A DNA stretch of 64,000 bases from Ilumatobacteraceae bacterium (GCA_017859785.1 JAFMMJ010000002.1:1-64000), one strand, 5' to 3'; shown: positions 28,138 to 37,066, counted from the stretch's first letter. Numbers and translations: made by a program. Notes: generated by a model not told the origin, from the sequence alone.

Positions 28138-29732
28138 ACAGCGAGGGCGAGTCGAGGCACTTCAGTATCGAAGAGCAGAGGAAAGCGCCATTCGCCGCTG
28201 CACGAGACGACCTCCACGCGGCCTGCGATTCGCTCGAGGTGTCGACCGAGCATGAGGGCCTCACCGATCGGGTCGACCGGATCGTGTCCCTCGAGCGCCG
28301 GGTGATGGAGCACCCCGTGCTCGATGCGGAACTCGAGATCACCGTCGCGCACGGTGAGAGCACCAGCGTCGAGCACCGCGCGCACGAGGGCGGTGCGTTC
28401 GAGGGCTCCGAGCAGCTCAGCCAGCCGATCGCGGCAGGCTGCGGCCTCCTCGAACCGCTGTCCGAGCGCGAGATCGCGCATGCGCGTCGTCGCCGCCTCC
28501 ACGACAGCGGTCGTCTCACCTTGGAAGAGGCCGACGATGGTCGCGACCGCAAGGTCATACTCGGCGCGGTCGGCGAAACCGGCGCACGGACATGGGGCGA
28601 CCCCGAGCTGGTGCGCTGTGCAGGGCGTGGCCTCTGGACGTGGGGTGTGGCCTCTCGGCAGTCGCACCGAGCAGCGGCGGATCGGCACGACCGACTCGAT
28701 GGCCTCGATCACCGCGGCGGCGCGACGGTGCGAACCGACCGGGCCGAGATGCGGTGATCGCCCATCGTCAGCGCGAACCACCGAGAGCCGTGGCCACTCC
28801 TGACTGGTGTCGAGACGAATCCACGTTGGTCGCCGTGGATGACGTCCGACCCGGTTGAACCGCGGGCTCGAGCTGATGATGAGGCGACGCTCGAGGATCT
28901 CGGCGGTGAGGGGATCCGGGGTCGGAAGATGCTCGATGGTGGAGAGTTGCCTCAGCATCGGGCCGACGGTTCGACGGTCGTCGCCACCGAAGTAGCTCCT
29001 CACCCGCTGACGCAGGTTGGTCGCCTTTCCCACATAGATGATGTCTCCCATCGCGTCGCGGAACAGGTAGACGCCGGGGGAGCGTGGGAGGTCGGTGGTC
29101 AGACGCAACTTTGCTGCCTGGGGGTGGCCGCCGATCGTTCCAAGTTGCATGAGGTCGTCGATGCCGGTGACCCCCCACGCGGAGGCTCGTTCGATGAGCA
29201 GGTGAAGGAGATCCGCTGTCGCTCGAGCGTCATCAAGGGCCCGATGGCTCGGTGAGTTCGCGAAGCCGAACCGCTCAGCCAAGGTTCCGAGACGGAAGTT
29301 CGGCACCTCGTCGCGCAGTAGTCGTCGGGCGATGGCGAGCGTGTCGAGCACTGGCGGGCGGAACTCCTCGCGCCCTGCCCGCTCGAAGGCGGCCCGAAGG
29401 AAACCGACGTCGAACCGCGCGTTGTGCGCGACGACGACGCAGCCCTCGCAGAACGACTCCAGGCTCGGAAGCACCGATTCGATACGAGGGGCGGTGGCGA
29501 CCACGGCGTCGGTCAGTCCGGTGATCAGTGTGATCTGCGGAGGGATGGGACGACCCGGGTTGACGAGGGTCTGATAGGTGCCGAGCACCTCACCTCCGCG
29601 CACCTTGACCGCTCCGATCTCGGTGATCGCGTCCGAGTCGGCTCGGGTGCCCGTGGTCTCGAGGTCGACGACGCAGAAGGTCACCTCCGAGAGCGCCAGC
29701 CCTAAGTCGTCGAGGCTGCGCTGGCGATACAC
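28134..29732 (-). CDS. DEDDh exonuclease fused to UvrC-like GIY-YIG endonuclease
   Basis: A 532-residue fusion. Residues 15-190 are a DEDDh 3'-5' exonuclease as in DnaQ (Asp23 and Glu25 in VVDLETTG, Asp108 in HNARFDVGFL, His163 and Asp168 in HRALDDARA). About 215-295 is a GIY-YIG nuclease (GVYLF, YVGK, LRQRVRSYF, TAEILERRL), followed by a UvrC-like region with a UVR-type helix (FEEAAACRDRL). Mycobacteria have a similar fusion and UvrC-like Cho proteins assist nucleotide excision repair. The GTG at 29732 starts 15 bases from a LexA-type box, so SOS induction is likely. Confidence 0.88.
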   Translation of the reverse strand: MYRQRSLDDLGLALSEVTFCVVDLETTGTRADSDAITEIGAVKVRGGEVLGTYQTLVNPGRPIPPQITLITGLTDAVVATAPRIESVLPSLESFCEGCVVVAHNARFDVGFLRAAFERAGREEFRPPVLDTLAIARRLLRDEVPNFRLGTLAERFGFANSPSHRALDDARATADLLHLLIERASAWGVTGIDDLMQLGTIGGHPQAAKLRLTTDLPRSPGVYLFRDAMGDIIYVGKATNLRQRVRSYFGGDDRRTVGPMLRQLSTIEHLPTPDPLTAEILERRLIISSSPRFNRVGRHPRRPTWIRLDTSQEWPRLSVVRADDGRSPHLGPVGSHRRAAAVIEAIESVVPIRRCSVRLPRGHTPRPEATPCTAHQLGVAPCPCAGFADRAEYDLAVATIVGLFQGETTAVVEAATTRMRDLALGQRFEEAAACRDRLAELLGALERTALVRAVLDAGALTVRDGDLEFRIEHGVLHHPALEGHDPVDPIGEALMLGRHLERIAGRVEVVSCSGEWRFPLLFDTEVPRLALAV

Positions 29733-29744
29733 GCACCTAGTCGA

Positions 29745-29764
29745 ACACGAACATCTGTTCGTGT
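29745..29764. promoter_or_regulatory. LexA-type SOS box
   Basis: A perfect 9-bp inverted repeat ACACGAACA-TC-TGTTCGTGT contains the core CGAAC-N4-GTTCG (29748-29761) of the Gram-positive/actinobacterial SOS box. It lies between the divergent exonuclease-endonuclease gene (start 29732) and the NYN-domain gene (start 29805) and could repress either. Confidence 0.8.
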
Positions 29765-29804
29765 CAAGCCATCCCGTGCGTGGGCGCGCCGGTACGATCG
29801 TCAC

Positions 29805-31031
29805 ATGGCTCGATCGGGGGCGAGACGCGAGGTTCCCCCCAATGATCCCCGGCACCTCCGTCCCCTGGTCGAGGCGCTCGTCCCACTGCTCGTGCCTCGT
29901 GATGGGCCTCCGCTCGACTGGTGTCCTGACGCGGTGGTCGACACGGTGACGAATGCCCCTCGTCGCGACCGCCTCGGGCTCGGCCATATCACGCGAATCG
30001 TGGAGGCGCTCTCCGCTGAGGACATGCGGAAGCGCTGCGCTGAGATCGTAGATGCCGGTCAGCTCGACGAGCGCTGTCGTGCGTGGCTGGCGGGAGCACC
30101 CGATTGGTGGGGAATGGCCGGCACGTCGGACGCCGGCCTCGGTGACGATCCATCGGCGGTACGTCGCGAGGTTCGTAAGCGCCTCGCCGCCGAGCAGAAG
30201 TCGGCTCGGGCTGAGGAGGCACTCGCTCGTGAGCGGACCGAGGTGAGCGACCTCCGAGCGAGAGTCTCCGAGCTCGAGGCAGCTCTCGAGAAGTCCAGCG
30301 CCGAGAGCGCCGCCCTCGACGAGTCGCTCCAAGCCGCGCGGATGGACCTCCGGCACGAACGCGACCGACACGCCGCCACCAAGGGTCGACTCGAGCGGGC
30401 CATCGATCAGGCCGGCATCGCCGATGCGGCCACTCAGGAGGCTGAGGAGGTGCGCGACCGCGTGCTCGACGAGCGGCGGGAACTTCTCAGCGACATCGAG
30501 CATCTGAGCGGCATGGTGAAAAGCGCTGAGACCCTGCTGGCCGGGCTTCGCGCCATGCTCCCAGCGCCACGAGAAGGCGACCGTCGCGAGCCCGTCCAGA
30601 TCCCCGGCGCCTACACCGGTTTGCCCGACCGCGCGGCTGACCATCTAATGCGATGTGGAGCGACCGTGATCGTCGATGCCTACAACGTCACCCTCGGTCG
30701 GCTTGGACACCTGGAGATCGCCGAGCAGCGCGAGCGCCTCCTGAGCGCCTGTGAGCAGCTCGCCGCCCGTACCGGCGCGGACATCGTGGTGGCGATCGAC
30801 GGGGCGTCGATCGTCGGTGCCCACGCTCGTGGCCGTCGACACGTTCGAGTCCTCTACTCGCCAGAGGGTGTCGACGCCGACGACACGATCCGCGAGGAAC
30901 TCAGTCGCGTGCCGGTCACCCGCCCGGTCGTCGTCATCACCGACGATCAAGCGGTGAGATCGGATGCCCGCGCTCTTGGCGCCAACTTGATCAACAGCCC
31001 GGTCTTCGCCGACCTGTTGTGGGGCAGGTGA
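29805..31031 (+). CDS. Coiled-coil protein with C-terminal NYN (YacP-like) nuclease domain
   Basis: A 408-residue protein. An N-terminal helical region (1 to about 115) is followed by a long charged coiled coil (about 120-245) and a YacP-like NYN/PIN domain (about 283-408). The NYN acidic residues are in VIVDAYNV, DADDTIREEL and VVITDDQAV. Such domains cleave RNA, so it may be a ribonuclease; homologs are standard in actinobacteria but the substrate is unknown. It is divergent from the exonuclease-endonuclease fusion with the SOS box between them. Confidence 0.8.
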   Translation: MARSGARREVPPNDPRHLRPLVEALVPLLVPRDGPPLDWCPDAVVDTVTNAPRRDRLGLGHITRIVEALSAEDMRKRCAEIVDAGQLDERCRAWLAGAPDWWGMAGTSDAGLGDDPSAVRREVRKRLAAEQKSARAEEALARERTEVSDLRARVSELEAALEKSSAESAALDESLQAARMDLRHERDRHAATKGRLERAIDQAGIADAATQEAEEVRDRVLDERRELLSDIEHLSGMVKSAETLLAGLRAMLPAPREGDRREPVQIPGAYTGLPDRAADHLMRCGATVIVDAYNVTLGRLGHLEIAEQRERLLSACEQLAARTGADIVVAIDGASIVGAHARGRRHVRVLYSPEGVDADDTIREELSRVPVTRPVVVITDDQAVRSDARALGANLINSPVFADLLWGR

Positions 31032-31058
31032 GCGGTCACACGACCGGCTGAAGTCGAC

Positions 31059-32132
31059 ATGAGACGCAACGCTCCACTTCCAACCCTCGATGAGATCCGA
31101 GATCGCCTCCGAGAACAGGGCATCACCGCACTCGGTGTGGCCCCAGCCGAGGTGCTCGATCGCGCTCGATCGGCGCTCAACGAACGCCGCGCCGATGGGT
31201 TGGCCGACTCGATGGAGTTCACTTACCGCGATCCGGAGCGCTCCACCGATCCTCAGCGCGCGGTGGATGGGGCCTGCTCGATCATCGTCGCAGCGATGCC
31301 CTACGCGGCCGGCGTCGAGCCCGAACCGGTCCGACCGGGTTGGGCACGGGTGGCCCGCTACGCGCGAGCCGACCACTACGAGGACCTTCGCCGAGCGCTC
31401 CGCGCCGAGGCGCGACTGATCCGAGCCGCTGGGCACCGGGCGGTCGCCTTCGCTGACGACAACTCGCTCGTCGACCGGGAAGCCGCATATCTCGGAGGTC
31501 TCGGCTGGTTCGGCCGCAACGCGAACCTGCTCATCTCCGGAGCGGGAAGCTTCTTCATCCTCGGGTCGATCATCACGACCGCCGACTACCCCCGCTCCGA
31601 GCCAGTCGCTGACGGGTGTGGAACCTGCTCACGGTGCGAACCCGCATGTCCTACTGGGGCCATCGTCGCGCCCGGGGTGATCGACGCCAGACGCTGCCTG
31701 GCCTGGCTCATGCAGAAACCCGGGACCTTCCCGGTCGAGTACCGCGAAGCTCTCGAGGATCGCCTCTACGGCTGCGACGACTGTCAGGAGGCCTGCCCGC
31801 CGACCGTCCGACTCAGCCCACGGTCCGCGGTTGCCGTCGGCGCCAGCGGACCGTCTCATGTGGACGCCCTCGAACTCCTCGCCTCCGACGATGAGACGCT
31901 GCTCGATCGTCATGGACGTTGGTACCTCGCCGACCGCGATCCGACGTGGCTCCGTCGCAACGCGGTGATCGTCCTCGGCAACACGGCGACACCCGGAGAT
32001 GAAGCGGTGGTCGAGGTTCTCGAGCGGCTCGCTGAGGGCGACGAGGCGATGCTCGCAGAGCACGCTCGGTGGTCGCTTGAGCGCCTTACCGAACGGGGTC
32101 GTGTCGAGATGCTCGGAGGCCCCGCCAGATGA
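31059..32132 (+). CDS. queG: Epoxyqueuosine reductase
   Basis: A 357-residue cobalamin-dependent enzyme that reduces epoxyqueuosine to queuosine in tRNA, the last step of queuosine synthesis. The first 4Fe-4S motif is C187-x2-C190-x2-C193-x3-C197, and the second is near CDDCQEACP. The segment SLVDREAAYLGGLGWFGRN carries the catalytic Asp139. C-terminal HEAT-like helices are present. The next gene overlaps its stop by four bases. Other queuosine genes are not in the window. Confidence 0.93.
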   Translation: MRRNAPLPTLDEIRDRLREQGITALGVAPAEVLDRARSALNERRADGLADSMEFTYRDPERSTDPQRAVDGACSIIVAAMPYAAGVEPEPVRPGWARVARYARADHYEDLRRALRAEARLIRAAGHRAVAFADDNSLVDREAAYLGGLGWFGRNANLLISGAGSFFILGSIITTADYPRSEPVADGCGTCSRCEPACPTGAIVAPGVIDARRCLAWLMQKPGTFPVEYREALEDRLYGCDDCQEACPPTVRLSPRSAVAVGASGPSHVDALELLASDDETLLDRHGRWYLADRDPTWLRRNAVIVLGNTATPGDEAVVEVLERLAEGDEAMLAEHARWSLERLTERGRVEMLGGPAR

Positions 32133-33247
32133 AACATCTCCTCGTCACCAACGACTTCCCACCGAAGGTCGGGGGCATCCAGTCGCTGCTCTGGGAATGG
32201 TGGCGGCGGCTTCCGCCGGAGTCGTTCTCCGTGCTGACCAGTCCACACCGAGATGCTGAGGCCTTCGACGCGGAGCAGTCGTTCGAGGTGAAACGAGTGC
32301 GGGAGCCGGTGCTGCTCCCGCACCGGTTGATGGTCTCAAGGGTGAGAACGTCCGTCGAGCGCACCGGGTCCGAACTCGTCGTTCTCGACCCCGCGGTGCC
32401 CCTCGGCATGATCGGCCCGCGACTCGGCCTGCCCTATGCCGTCGTACTGCATGGAGCAGAGGTCACCGTGCCCGGTCGCCTCCCGGTGACACGGCCGATG
32501 CTCGCCAAGGTGCTCCGAGGGGCGAGCCTCGTCATCTCGGCGGGGGAGTACGCCGCCGCGGAGGCTGAGCGCGCGGCCCGCTGCCAACTGCCGGTCACCG
32601 TGATCCCGCCCGGGGTTGACGTCGAGCGATTCCGGCCGCTGAGTGCCTCTGAGAGATCGGCCGCCCGGGCGCGATATGGCTTGCGACCTGAGCACGAGGT
32701 CGTGGTCGCGGTGTCGCGGCTCGTGCCGAGGAAGGGTTTCGATGTGCTCATCCGAGCGGCGGCGCGACTGGCCCCCTCCCGGCCGAACCTGCGGGTCCTG
32801 ATCGCGGGGGCAGGGCGAGACGACCGACGCCTACGGCGCCTCGTCGACGAGACCGGGGCCCCGGTGAACCTGCTTGGACGGGTTCCCGACGCCGAGCTTC
32901 CTGCCCTCTACGCGATTGGTGACGTCGCCTCGATGCTCTGTCGCACCCGGTGGCTCGGGCTGGAACAGGAGGGCTTTGGGATCGTGTTCCTCGAGGCCGC
33001 TGCGAGCGGTGTTCCCCAACTGGCCGGGCGCAGTGGGGGAGCGGCGGAGGCGGTGGACGACGGAGTTACCGGGATGATCGTCGATCGCCCGGATTCGGTG
33101 AATGACGTCGCGGCAGCGCTCAACTCGTTGCTCGACGACCCTGCGAGACTGGCCCTCATGGGAGAGCGGTCCCGAGAGCGAGCCGAACGCCACTTCACCT
33201 ACGACCTCCTCTCGGCACGCCTGGCCGAGGTGCTGGGGGCCACATGA
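32129..33247 (+). CDS. GT4-family glycosyltransferase, PimB'-like
   Basis: A 372-residue GT-B enzyme. LLVTNDFPPKVGGIQSLLWE is typical of GDP-mannose-dependent PimB'-type mannosyltransferases. The donor-site motifs SRLVPRKGFDVLI and EGFGIVFLEAAASG with Glu-x7-Glu geometry are intact. PimB' adds the second mannose to phosphatidylinositol mannosides on the cytoplasmic membrane face. The exact acceptor cannot be proven from sequence. It overlaps both neighbours by four bases. Confidence 0.82.
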   Translation: MKHLLVTNDFPPKVGGIQSLLWEWWRRLPPESFSVLTSPHRDAEAFDAEQSFEVKRVREPVLLPHRLMVSRVRTSVERTGSELVVLDPAVPLGMIGPRLGLPYAVVLHGAEVTVPGRLPVTRPMLAKVLRGASLVISAGEYAAAEAERAARCQLPVTVIPPGVDVERFRPLSASERSAARARYGLRPEHEVVVAVSRLVPRKGFDVLIRAAARLAPSRPNLRVLIAGAGRDDRRLRRLVDETGAPVNLLGRVPDAELPALYAIGDVASMLCRTRWLGLEQEGFGIVFLEAAASGVPQLAGRSGGAAEAVDDGVTGMIVDRPDSVNDVAAALNSLLDDPARLALMGERSRERAERHFTYDLLSARLAEVLGAT

Positions 33248-33759
33248 GCGAATCCACCGACTCCGGAGTGATGGCTGATGCCCTCGTTCGTGTGCACCTC
33301 GGGCTGACCGCGCTCTTCGTCGTGACCGCGGCCTATGCCGCCGCATCGTTCTCGACCGCGGCCCAATGGGTGGGGGCCGTCACCGCCCTCGCGCTCTTCG
33401 CGATCGGGGTGGCGACCTTCCTCTGGGGTTTCTTCAACGCGGTGCAGCGGTCGAGAACCGAGGAGATCTCGGTTACGCAACTCTTCTTGCTGCTCGGCCC
33501 GTCTGTCCCTTCACCGGTGACCCGGGTGATGAATTTGGCGCTCGCGGTCCAAGTCATCGTCGCTCTCACCACCACGCTCGCGCGCCCAAACGGCCCCGAC
33601 GGCAATCCTGGATCTTCGCTCGCAGTCGGGTTTCTCGTGCCGATGCTCGGGCTTGGGCTCAACGGACTCTGGGCGGCGCACCACGGTCGCTTCGAACCGC
33701 GGCGCGGCGCTGTCACCCCCGAGGAGGACGCGATCGGGCAGAATGAGGGCCATGGCTGA
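33244..33759 (+). CDS. Actinobacterial membrane protein of unknown function
   Basis: A 171-residue protein with four hydrophobic helices (LTALFVVTAAYAAA, WVGAVTALALFAIGVATFLWGFF, MNLALAVQVIVALTTTLA, LAVGFLVPMLGLGLNGLWAA). It is sandwiched between the PimB'-like gene and a START-domain gene with overlaps on both sides, an arrangement that suggests membrane-lipid context. No catalytic motif is visible. Confidence 0.7.
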   Translation: MSESTDSGVMADALVRVHLGLTALFVVTAAYAAASFSTAAQWVGAVTALALFAIGVATFLWGFFNAVQRSRTEEISVTQLFLLLGPSVPSPVTRVMNLALAVQVIVALTTTLARPNGPDGNPGSSLAVGFLVPMLGLGLNGLWAAHHGRFEPRRGAVTPEEDAIGQNEGHG

Positions 33760-34186
33760 CAGCGCTTCGGAGACGATCACCATCGAAGCCCCGATCGATC
33801 GCGTCTGGTCGATCGCCACCGACATCGAGGGCTACCCGACTTGGGCTCATGATGTGAAGGAGGTTGTGGTCCGCGCGCGAGACGATGAGGGGCGCCCAAC
33901 CGAGGTCGAGTTCCGGGCCTCAGCACTCGGCCGCAGCACCCACTACACGCTCCGCTACGACTACTCCTCGGCGCCTGGTCGCCTGGTCTGGTCGATGGTG
34001 GACGGCGACATCCAGCGCTCGATCGATGGGGCCTACACGCTCGAGTCGGTCGACGACTCGCGTACACGCGTCACCTACGACCTCGCCATCGAACTGGTCG
34101 TTCCGCTCCCCGGCTTCGTGAAGCGTCGAGCCGAGCGCCGCATCCTTAACGCGGTCCGCGGCCTCAAGGATCTGGCCGAGGCCTGA
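33752..34186 (+). CDS. SRPBCC (START/polyketide-cyclase-like) domain protein
   Basis: A 144-residue single-domain helix-grip protein. The family pattern is ETITIEAPIDRVWSIATDIEGYPTWAHDVKEV at the N-terminus (beta1-alpha1-alpha2), with a long amphipathic C-terminal helix ending RRILNAVRGLKDLAEA. Such folds bind lipids or other hydrophobic ligands. The ATG at 33752 overlaps the previous stop by eight bases. Function is unknown. Confidence 0.82.
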   Translation: MADSASETITIEAPIDRVWSIATDIEGYPTWAHDVKEVVVRARDDEGRPTEVEFRASALGRSTHYTLRYDYSSAPGRLVWSMVDGDIQRSIDGAYTLESVDDSRTRVTYDLAIELVVPLPGFVKRRAERRILNAVRGLKDLAEA

Positions 34187-34217
34187 GCGTGCCCGGAATC
34201 GAACCGGGGCACCGCTC
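34185..34217. repeat. Hairpin resembling a tRNA T-arm
   Basis: GAGCG...CGCTC arms enclose TGCC/GGCA and CCGG pairs (two single-base bulges) with a 7-base loop. Read on the minus strand the loop is TTCGATT inside CCCGG/CCGGG, exactly a tRNA T-stem and loop, followed by seven acceptor-like bases. No matching 5' acceptor, D-arm or anticodon arm is present. It sits in the spacer before glk and has no T-run. Confidence 0.5.
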
Positions 34218-34220
34218 CCT

Positions 34221-35171
34221 GTGACGAACGGGTTCCGCCTCGGCATCGACGTCGGCGGCACGAAGTGCCTCGGAGTTGTCCTCGATGATGCCGGAACGGT
34301 TATTGACGAGGCCCGTCAGCCGACGCCGAGGGGATCGGGCAGCCTTCCGCTCCTGATCGACACCCTCGCCGAGATGGTCTCCGATGTTGAGACTCGGATC
34401 GGTCCGGTGATGACGGTCGGCATCGGTGTGCCCGGCCTCGTTACCTACGCCGGCGTGCTGCGCGCGGCTCCGAACCTCGACGGCGTCGCTGACTTCGACG
34501 TCGCCGGTCTGCTCGGCGCCCGGCTCGCACAGCCAGTGCGGGTCGACAACGACGCCACTTGCGGCACCCTCGCTGAGTGGCGACTCGGTGCCGGCACCGA
34601 CAGCGACGATCTGATGCTCGTCACCCTCGGCACGGGAATCGGTGGAGGAGTGGTCGCCGGTGGCGCCCTGCAACGCGGCGCGCACGGCTTCGCCGGCGAG
34701 TACGGCCACATGGTTGTCGACCCGGACGGGCCTCCATGCCCCTGTGGGCGTCAGGGATGTTGGGAGCGTTACGCCTCCGGATCCGGTCTCGCGCGACTCG
34801 CCCGCGAGTACGCGGTCGGTCGTCGGGTGTCGAGGGTGCTCGAGTTGGCCGGAGGAGATCCCGAATCGGTTCGCGGGGAGCACGTCCAGGCGGCCGCTCG
34901 CGAAGGCGACCCCGACTCACTCAGAGTGATCGACGCCTTCGGCCGGTGGGTGGCTCTTGGCTTGGTCAACCTCACCAACATCTTGGACCCTGACCTCTTC
35001 GTGCTCGGGGGAGGCCTCGCCGCCGGGTCCGATCTCTACCTCGGGCCGATCCAGCGATGGTTCGGGGAGTTGCTCTACCAGCCCGATCTGCGTCCTCATC
35101 CCCGGGTGAAGTTCGCTGAGTTCGGTGAGCGAGCCGGGGCGGTCGGCGCCGCGCTCCTTCACGAGACCTGA
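34221..35171 (+). CDS. glk: ROK-family glucokinase
   Basis: A 316-residue ROK kinase. GIDVGGTKCLGVV is the phosphate loop, Asp111 in VDNDATC is the catalytic base, GTGIGGGVV binds ATP, and the zinc-binding segment reads CPCGRQGCWERYASG after EYGHM. It phosphorylates glucose for glycolysis and glycogen synthesis, working with the PFK and GlgC encoded nearby. The GTG at 34221 is the start. Specificity for glucose is inferred from overall similarity to actinobacterial Glk. Confidence 0.9.
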   Translation: MTNGFRLGIDVGGTKCLGVVLDDAGTVIDEARQPTPRGSGSLPLLIDTLAEMVSDVETRIGPVMTVGIGVPGLVTYAGVLRAAPNLDGVADFDVAGLLGARLAQPVRVDNDATCGTLAEWRLGAGTDSDDLMLVTLGTGIGGGVVAGGALQRGAHGFAGEYGHMVVDPDGPPCPCGRQGCWERYASGSGLARLAREYAVGRRVSRVLELAGGDPESVRGEHVQAAAREGDPDSLRVIDAFGRWVALGLVNLTNILDPDLFVLGGGLAAGSDLYLGPIQRWFGELLYQPDLRPHPRVKFAEFGERAGAVGAALLHET

Positions 35172-35200
35172 GGAACCGGTCCGCCGGTAGCGTTCCCGCC

Positions 35201-36406
35201 GTGGAGTTCCGCCGGATCACCAACCTCCCTCCGTACGTCTTCACGATCATCAACGGTCTGAAGCTCGAGGCACGACGGTCCGGGGCCGACGTCATCGACC
35301 TCGGATTCGGTAACCCCGACATCCCGTCGCCCGATATCGCCGTTGAGAAATTGGCCGAGGCCGCGAGGAACCCGCGCAACCACCGCTACTCGCTCAGCCG
35401 CGGTCTACCGCGTCTTCGAGAGGAGGTCGCGAAGTACTACGCCACGAACTGGGGGGTCGATCTCGATCCTGAACTCGAGATCACGAACACCATCGGCTCC
35501 AAGGAGGGGTTCTCGCACCTCATGTGGGTGTTGCTCGAACGAGGTGACGCGGCCATCGTGCCGACTCCGTCCTATCCGATCCACATGTACGGACCGCTCT
35601 TCGCTGGAGCTGACCTTCGTCAGGTGCCGATCCGCGGGTTGAGTAACCCCGATGACCGTGACGACTTCGAGGAGGGCTTCTTCGAGTCGCTCCACACCGC
35701 TTACGAGGTCGGTTGGCCGAAGCCGCGCGTGCTCGTCATCTCCTTCCCGCACAATCCGACCGGAGCCAGTGTCGACCTCGCCTTCATGCAGCGGGTCGTC
35801 GATTTCTGTCGCGAGCGCGAAATGATCGTGGTGCACGACTTCGCTTACGCCGATATCGGCTTCGGCGGCGTGCGTCCGCCGAGCATCCTCCAGGCGGAGG
35901 GCGCCAAGGAGGTAGCCGTCGAGCAGTACTCGATGACGAAGTCGTTCTCCATGGCGGGTTGGCGCTCGGCCTTCATGGTCGGCAACGCCGAGGTTGTCCA
36001 GGCCCTCGTCAAGTTGAAGAGCTACCTCGACTACGGGATGTTCCAGCCCGTGCAGATCGCCGCCACCGTCGTGTTCAGGCAGGAGCCCGACTATCCGAAG
36101 GAGATCTGCTCCATTTACGAGAGTCGGTGCGACACCCTCATCGATGGCTTGGCCAAGATCGGCTGGGATGTGCCCAAGCCCGGGGGCACGATGTTCGTGT
36201 GGGCCCCGATCCCCGAGGCCTACCGCGAGATGGACTCGGTGGAGTTCTGCTCGATGCTGGTCCGCGAGTGCGATGTCGCCCTCTCGCCCGGTGTCGGCTT
36301 CGGTCCCGGTGGTGAAGGCTTTGTCCGGTTCGCGCTGATCGAGAACGAGCAGCGCATCACCCAGGCGATGCGCAACCTGAAACGCGGCCTCGTCAAACTC
36401 GGCTGA
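35201..36406 (+). CDS. Class I/II aminotransferase, AlaC-type (alanine transaminase)
   Basis: A 401-residue PLP enzyme. The opening RRITNLPPYVFTIINGLKLEARRSG and the GSKEGFSHLMW segment are characteristic of AlaC-type alanine transaminases. PHNPTGAS carries the Asn that contacts PLP, VVHDFAYADIGF supplies the Asp, and the Schiff-base Lys is in SMTKSFSMAGWRSAF. It interconverts pyruvate and alanine with glutamate. Start is GTG 35201. An ACT-domain gene follows 51 bases later and may encode a regulator of amino-acid metabolism. Confidence 0.9.
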   Translation: MEFRRITNLPPYVFTIINGLKLEARRSGADVIDLGFGNPDIPSPDIAVEKLAEAARNPRNHRYSLSRGLPRLREEVAKYYATNWGVDLDPELEITNTIGSKEGFSHLMWVLLERGDAAIVPTPSYPIHMYGPLFAGADLRQVPIRGLSNPDDRDDFEEGFFESLHTAYEVGWPKPRVLVISFPHNPTGASVDLAFMQRVVDFCREREMIVVHDFAYADIGFGGVRPPSILQAEGAKEVAVEQYSMTKSFSMAGWRSAFMVGNAEVVQALVKLKSYLDYGMFQPVQIAATVVFRQEPDYPKEICSIYESRCDTLIDGLAKIGWDVPKPGGTMFVWAPIPEAYREMDSVEFCSMLVRECDVALSPGVGFGPGGEGFVRFALIENEQRITQAMRNLKRGLVKLG

Positions 36407-36457
36407 CGCGCACCGTCTCGTCACACGGTCGAAACCCGGCTGCCGTAGCCTGCGGGC

Positions 36458-37066
36458 GTGCATACCGTCGTCGTCCGAGTGTGGCTGCCGGACCGTCCGG
36501 GCGCTCTCGGGCAGGTGGCGAGCCGGATCGGAGCCGTTCGCGGTGATGTGCTTGGCATCGAAGTCCTCGAGAGCGGAGCGGGCAGCGTGATCGACGAACT
36601 CGTCGTCGTGCTCCCCGATGAGGGACTCGTCGCCCTCATGGTCAACGAGATCGACGCCGTCGATGGCGTCTCGGTGGAGGATGTCCGGGCAATCGAGGGC
36701 GGCCATGTCGATCCCGACTTGACCGCCCTCGCCCTTCTCGCCGAGGTCGCCGAGTCGGCCGCCGGTGAGCGCCCATCGACCTTGGTGACGGCGCTCGCCG
36801 AACTGATCGGCGCCGACTGGGCGGTCCTGCTACGCGATGGGGACGAGGTTGCCCGAGCCGGCGAGTTGCCCGATGAGGGTGCTCTCGACCCCTACCGCCG
36901 AGGCCGGGAGCATCCGCTGTCGGCCGGACCGGAGAGCGACGTGTTCTGGTCGAGTCATCCCGATGGGCCAGTTCTTGTCGCCCGACGCTCCGGTCGGCCG
37001 ATCCACACCCGAGAGCGCGACCGGGTCGACGCGATCATGCGGGTCGCGGCGAGCCTCCTCGACTAA
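36458..37066 (+). CDS. ACT-domain protein
   Basis: A 202-residue protein. The first 75 residues are an ACT domain (VVVRVWLPDRPGALGQVASRIGAV...), the ligand-binding fold of amino-acid-regulated enzymes. The second half (about 90-202) resembles a small GAF-type sensor but without clear motifs. No enzyme domain is attached, so it probably acts as an amino-acid sensor for a partner. It lies downstream of the alanine transaminase gene in the same direction. Confidence 0.72.
   Translation: MHTVVVRVWLPDRPGALGQVASRIGAVRGDVLGIEVLESGAGSVIDELVVVLPDEGLVALMVNEIDAVDGVSVEDVRAIEGGHVDPDLTALALLAEVAESAAGERPSTLVTALAELIGADWAVLLRDGDEVARAGELPDEGALDPYRRGREHPLSAGPESDVFWSSHPDGPVLVARRSGRPIHTRERDRVDAIMRVAASLLD

Noticed and set aside
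29733-30644. 5' extension of the exonuclease fusion frame through the NYN gene
   Set aside because: The conserved exonuclease begins just after GTG 29732, and the extension runs antisense to the NYN gene and across the SOS box.
34187-34265. A complete tRNA gene on the minus strand
   Set aside because: Only the T-arm and 3' acceptor strand fit; no complementary 5' acceptor, D-arm or anticodon stem exists at the right distances.
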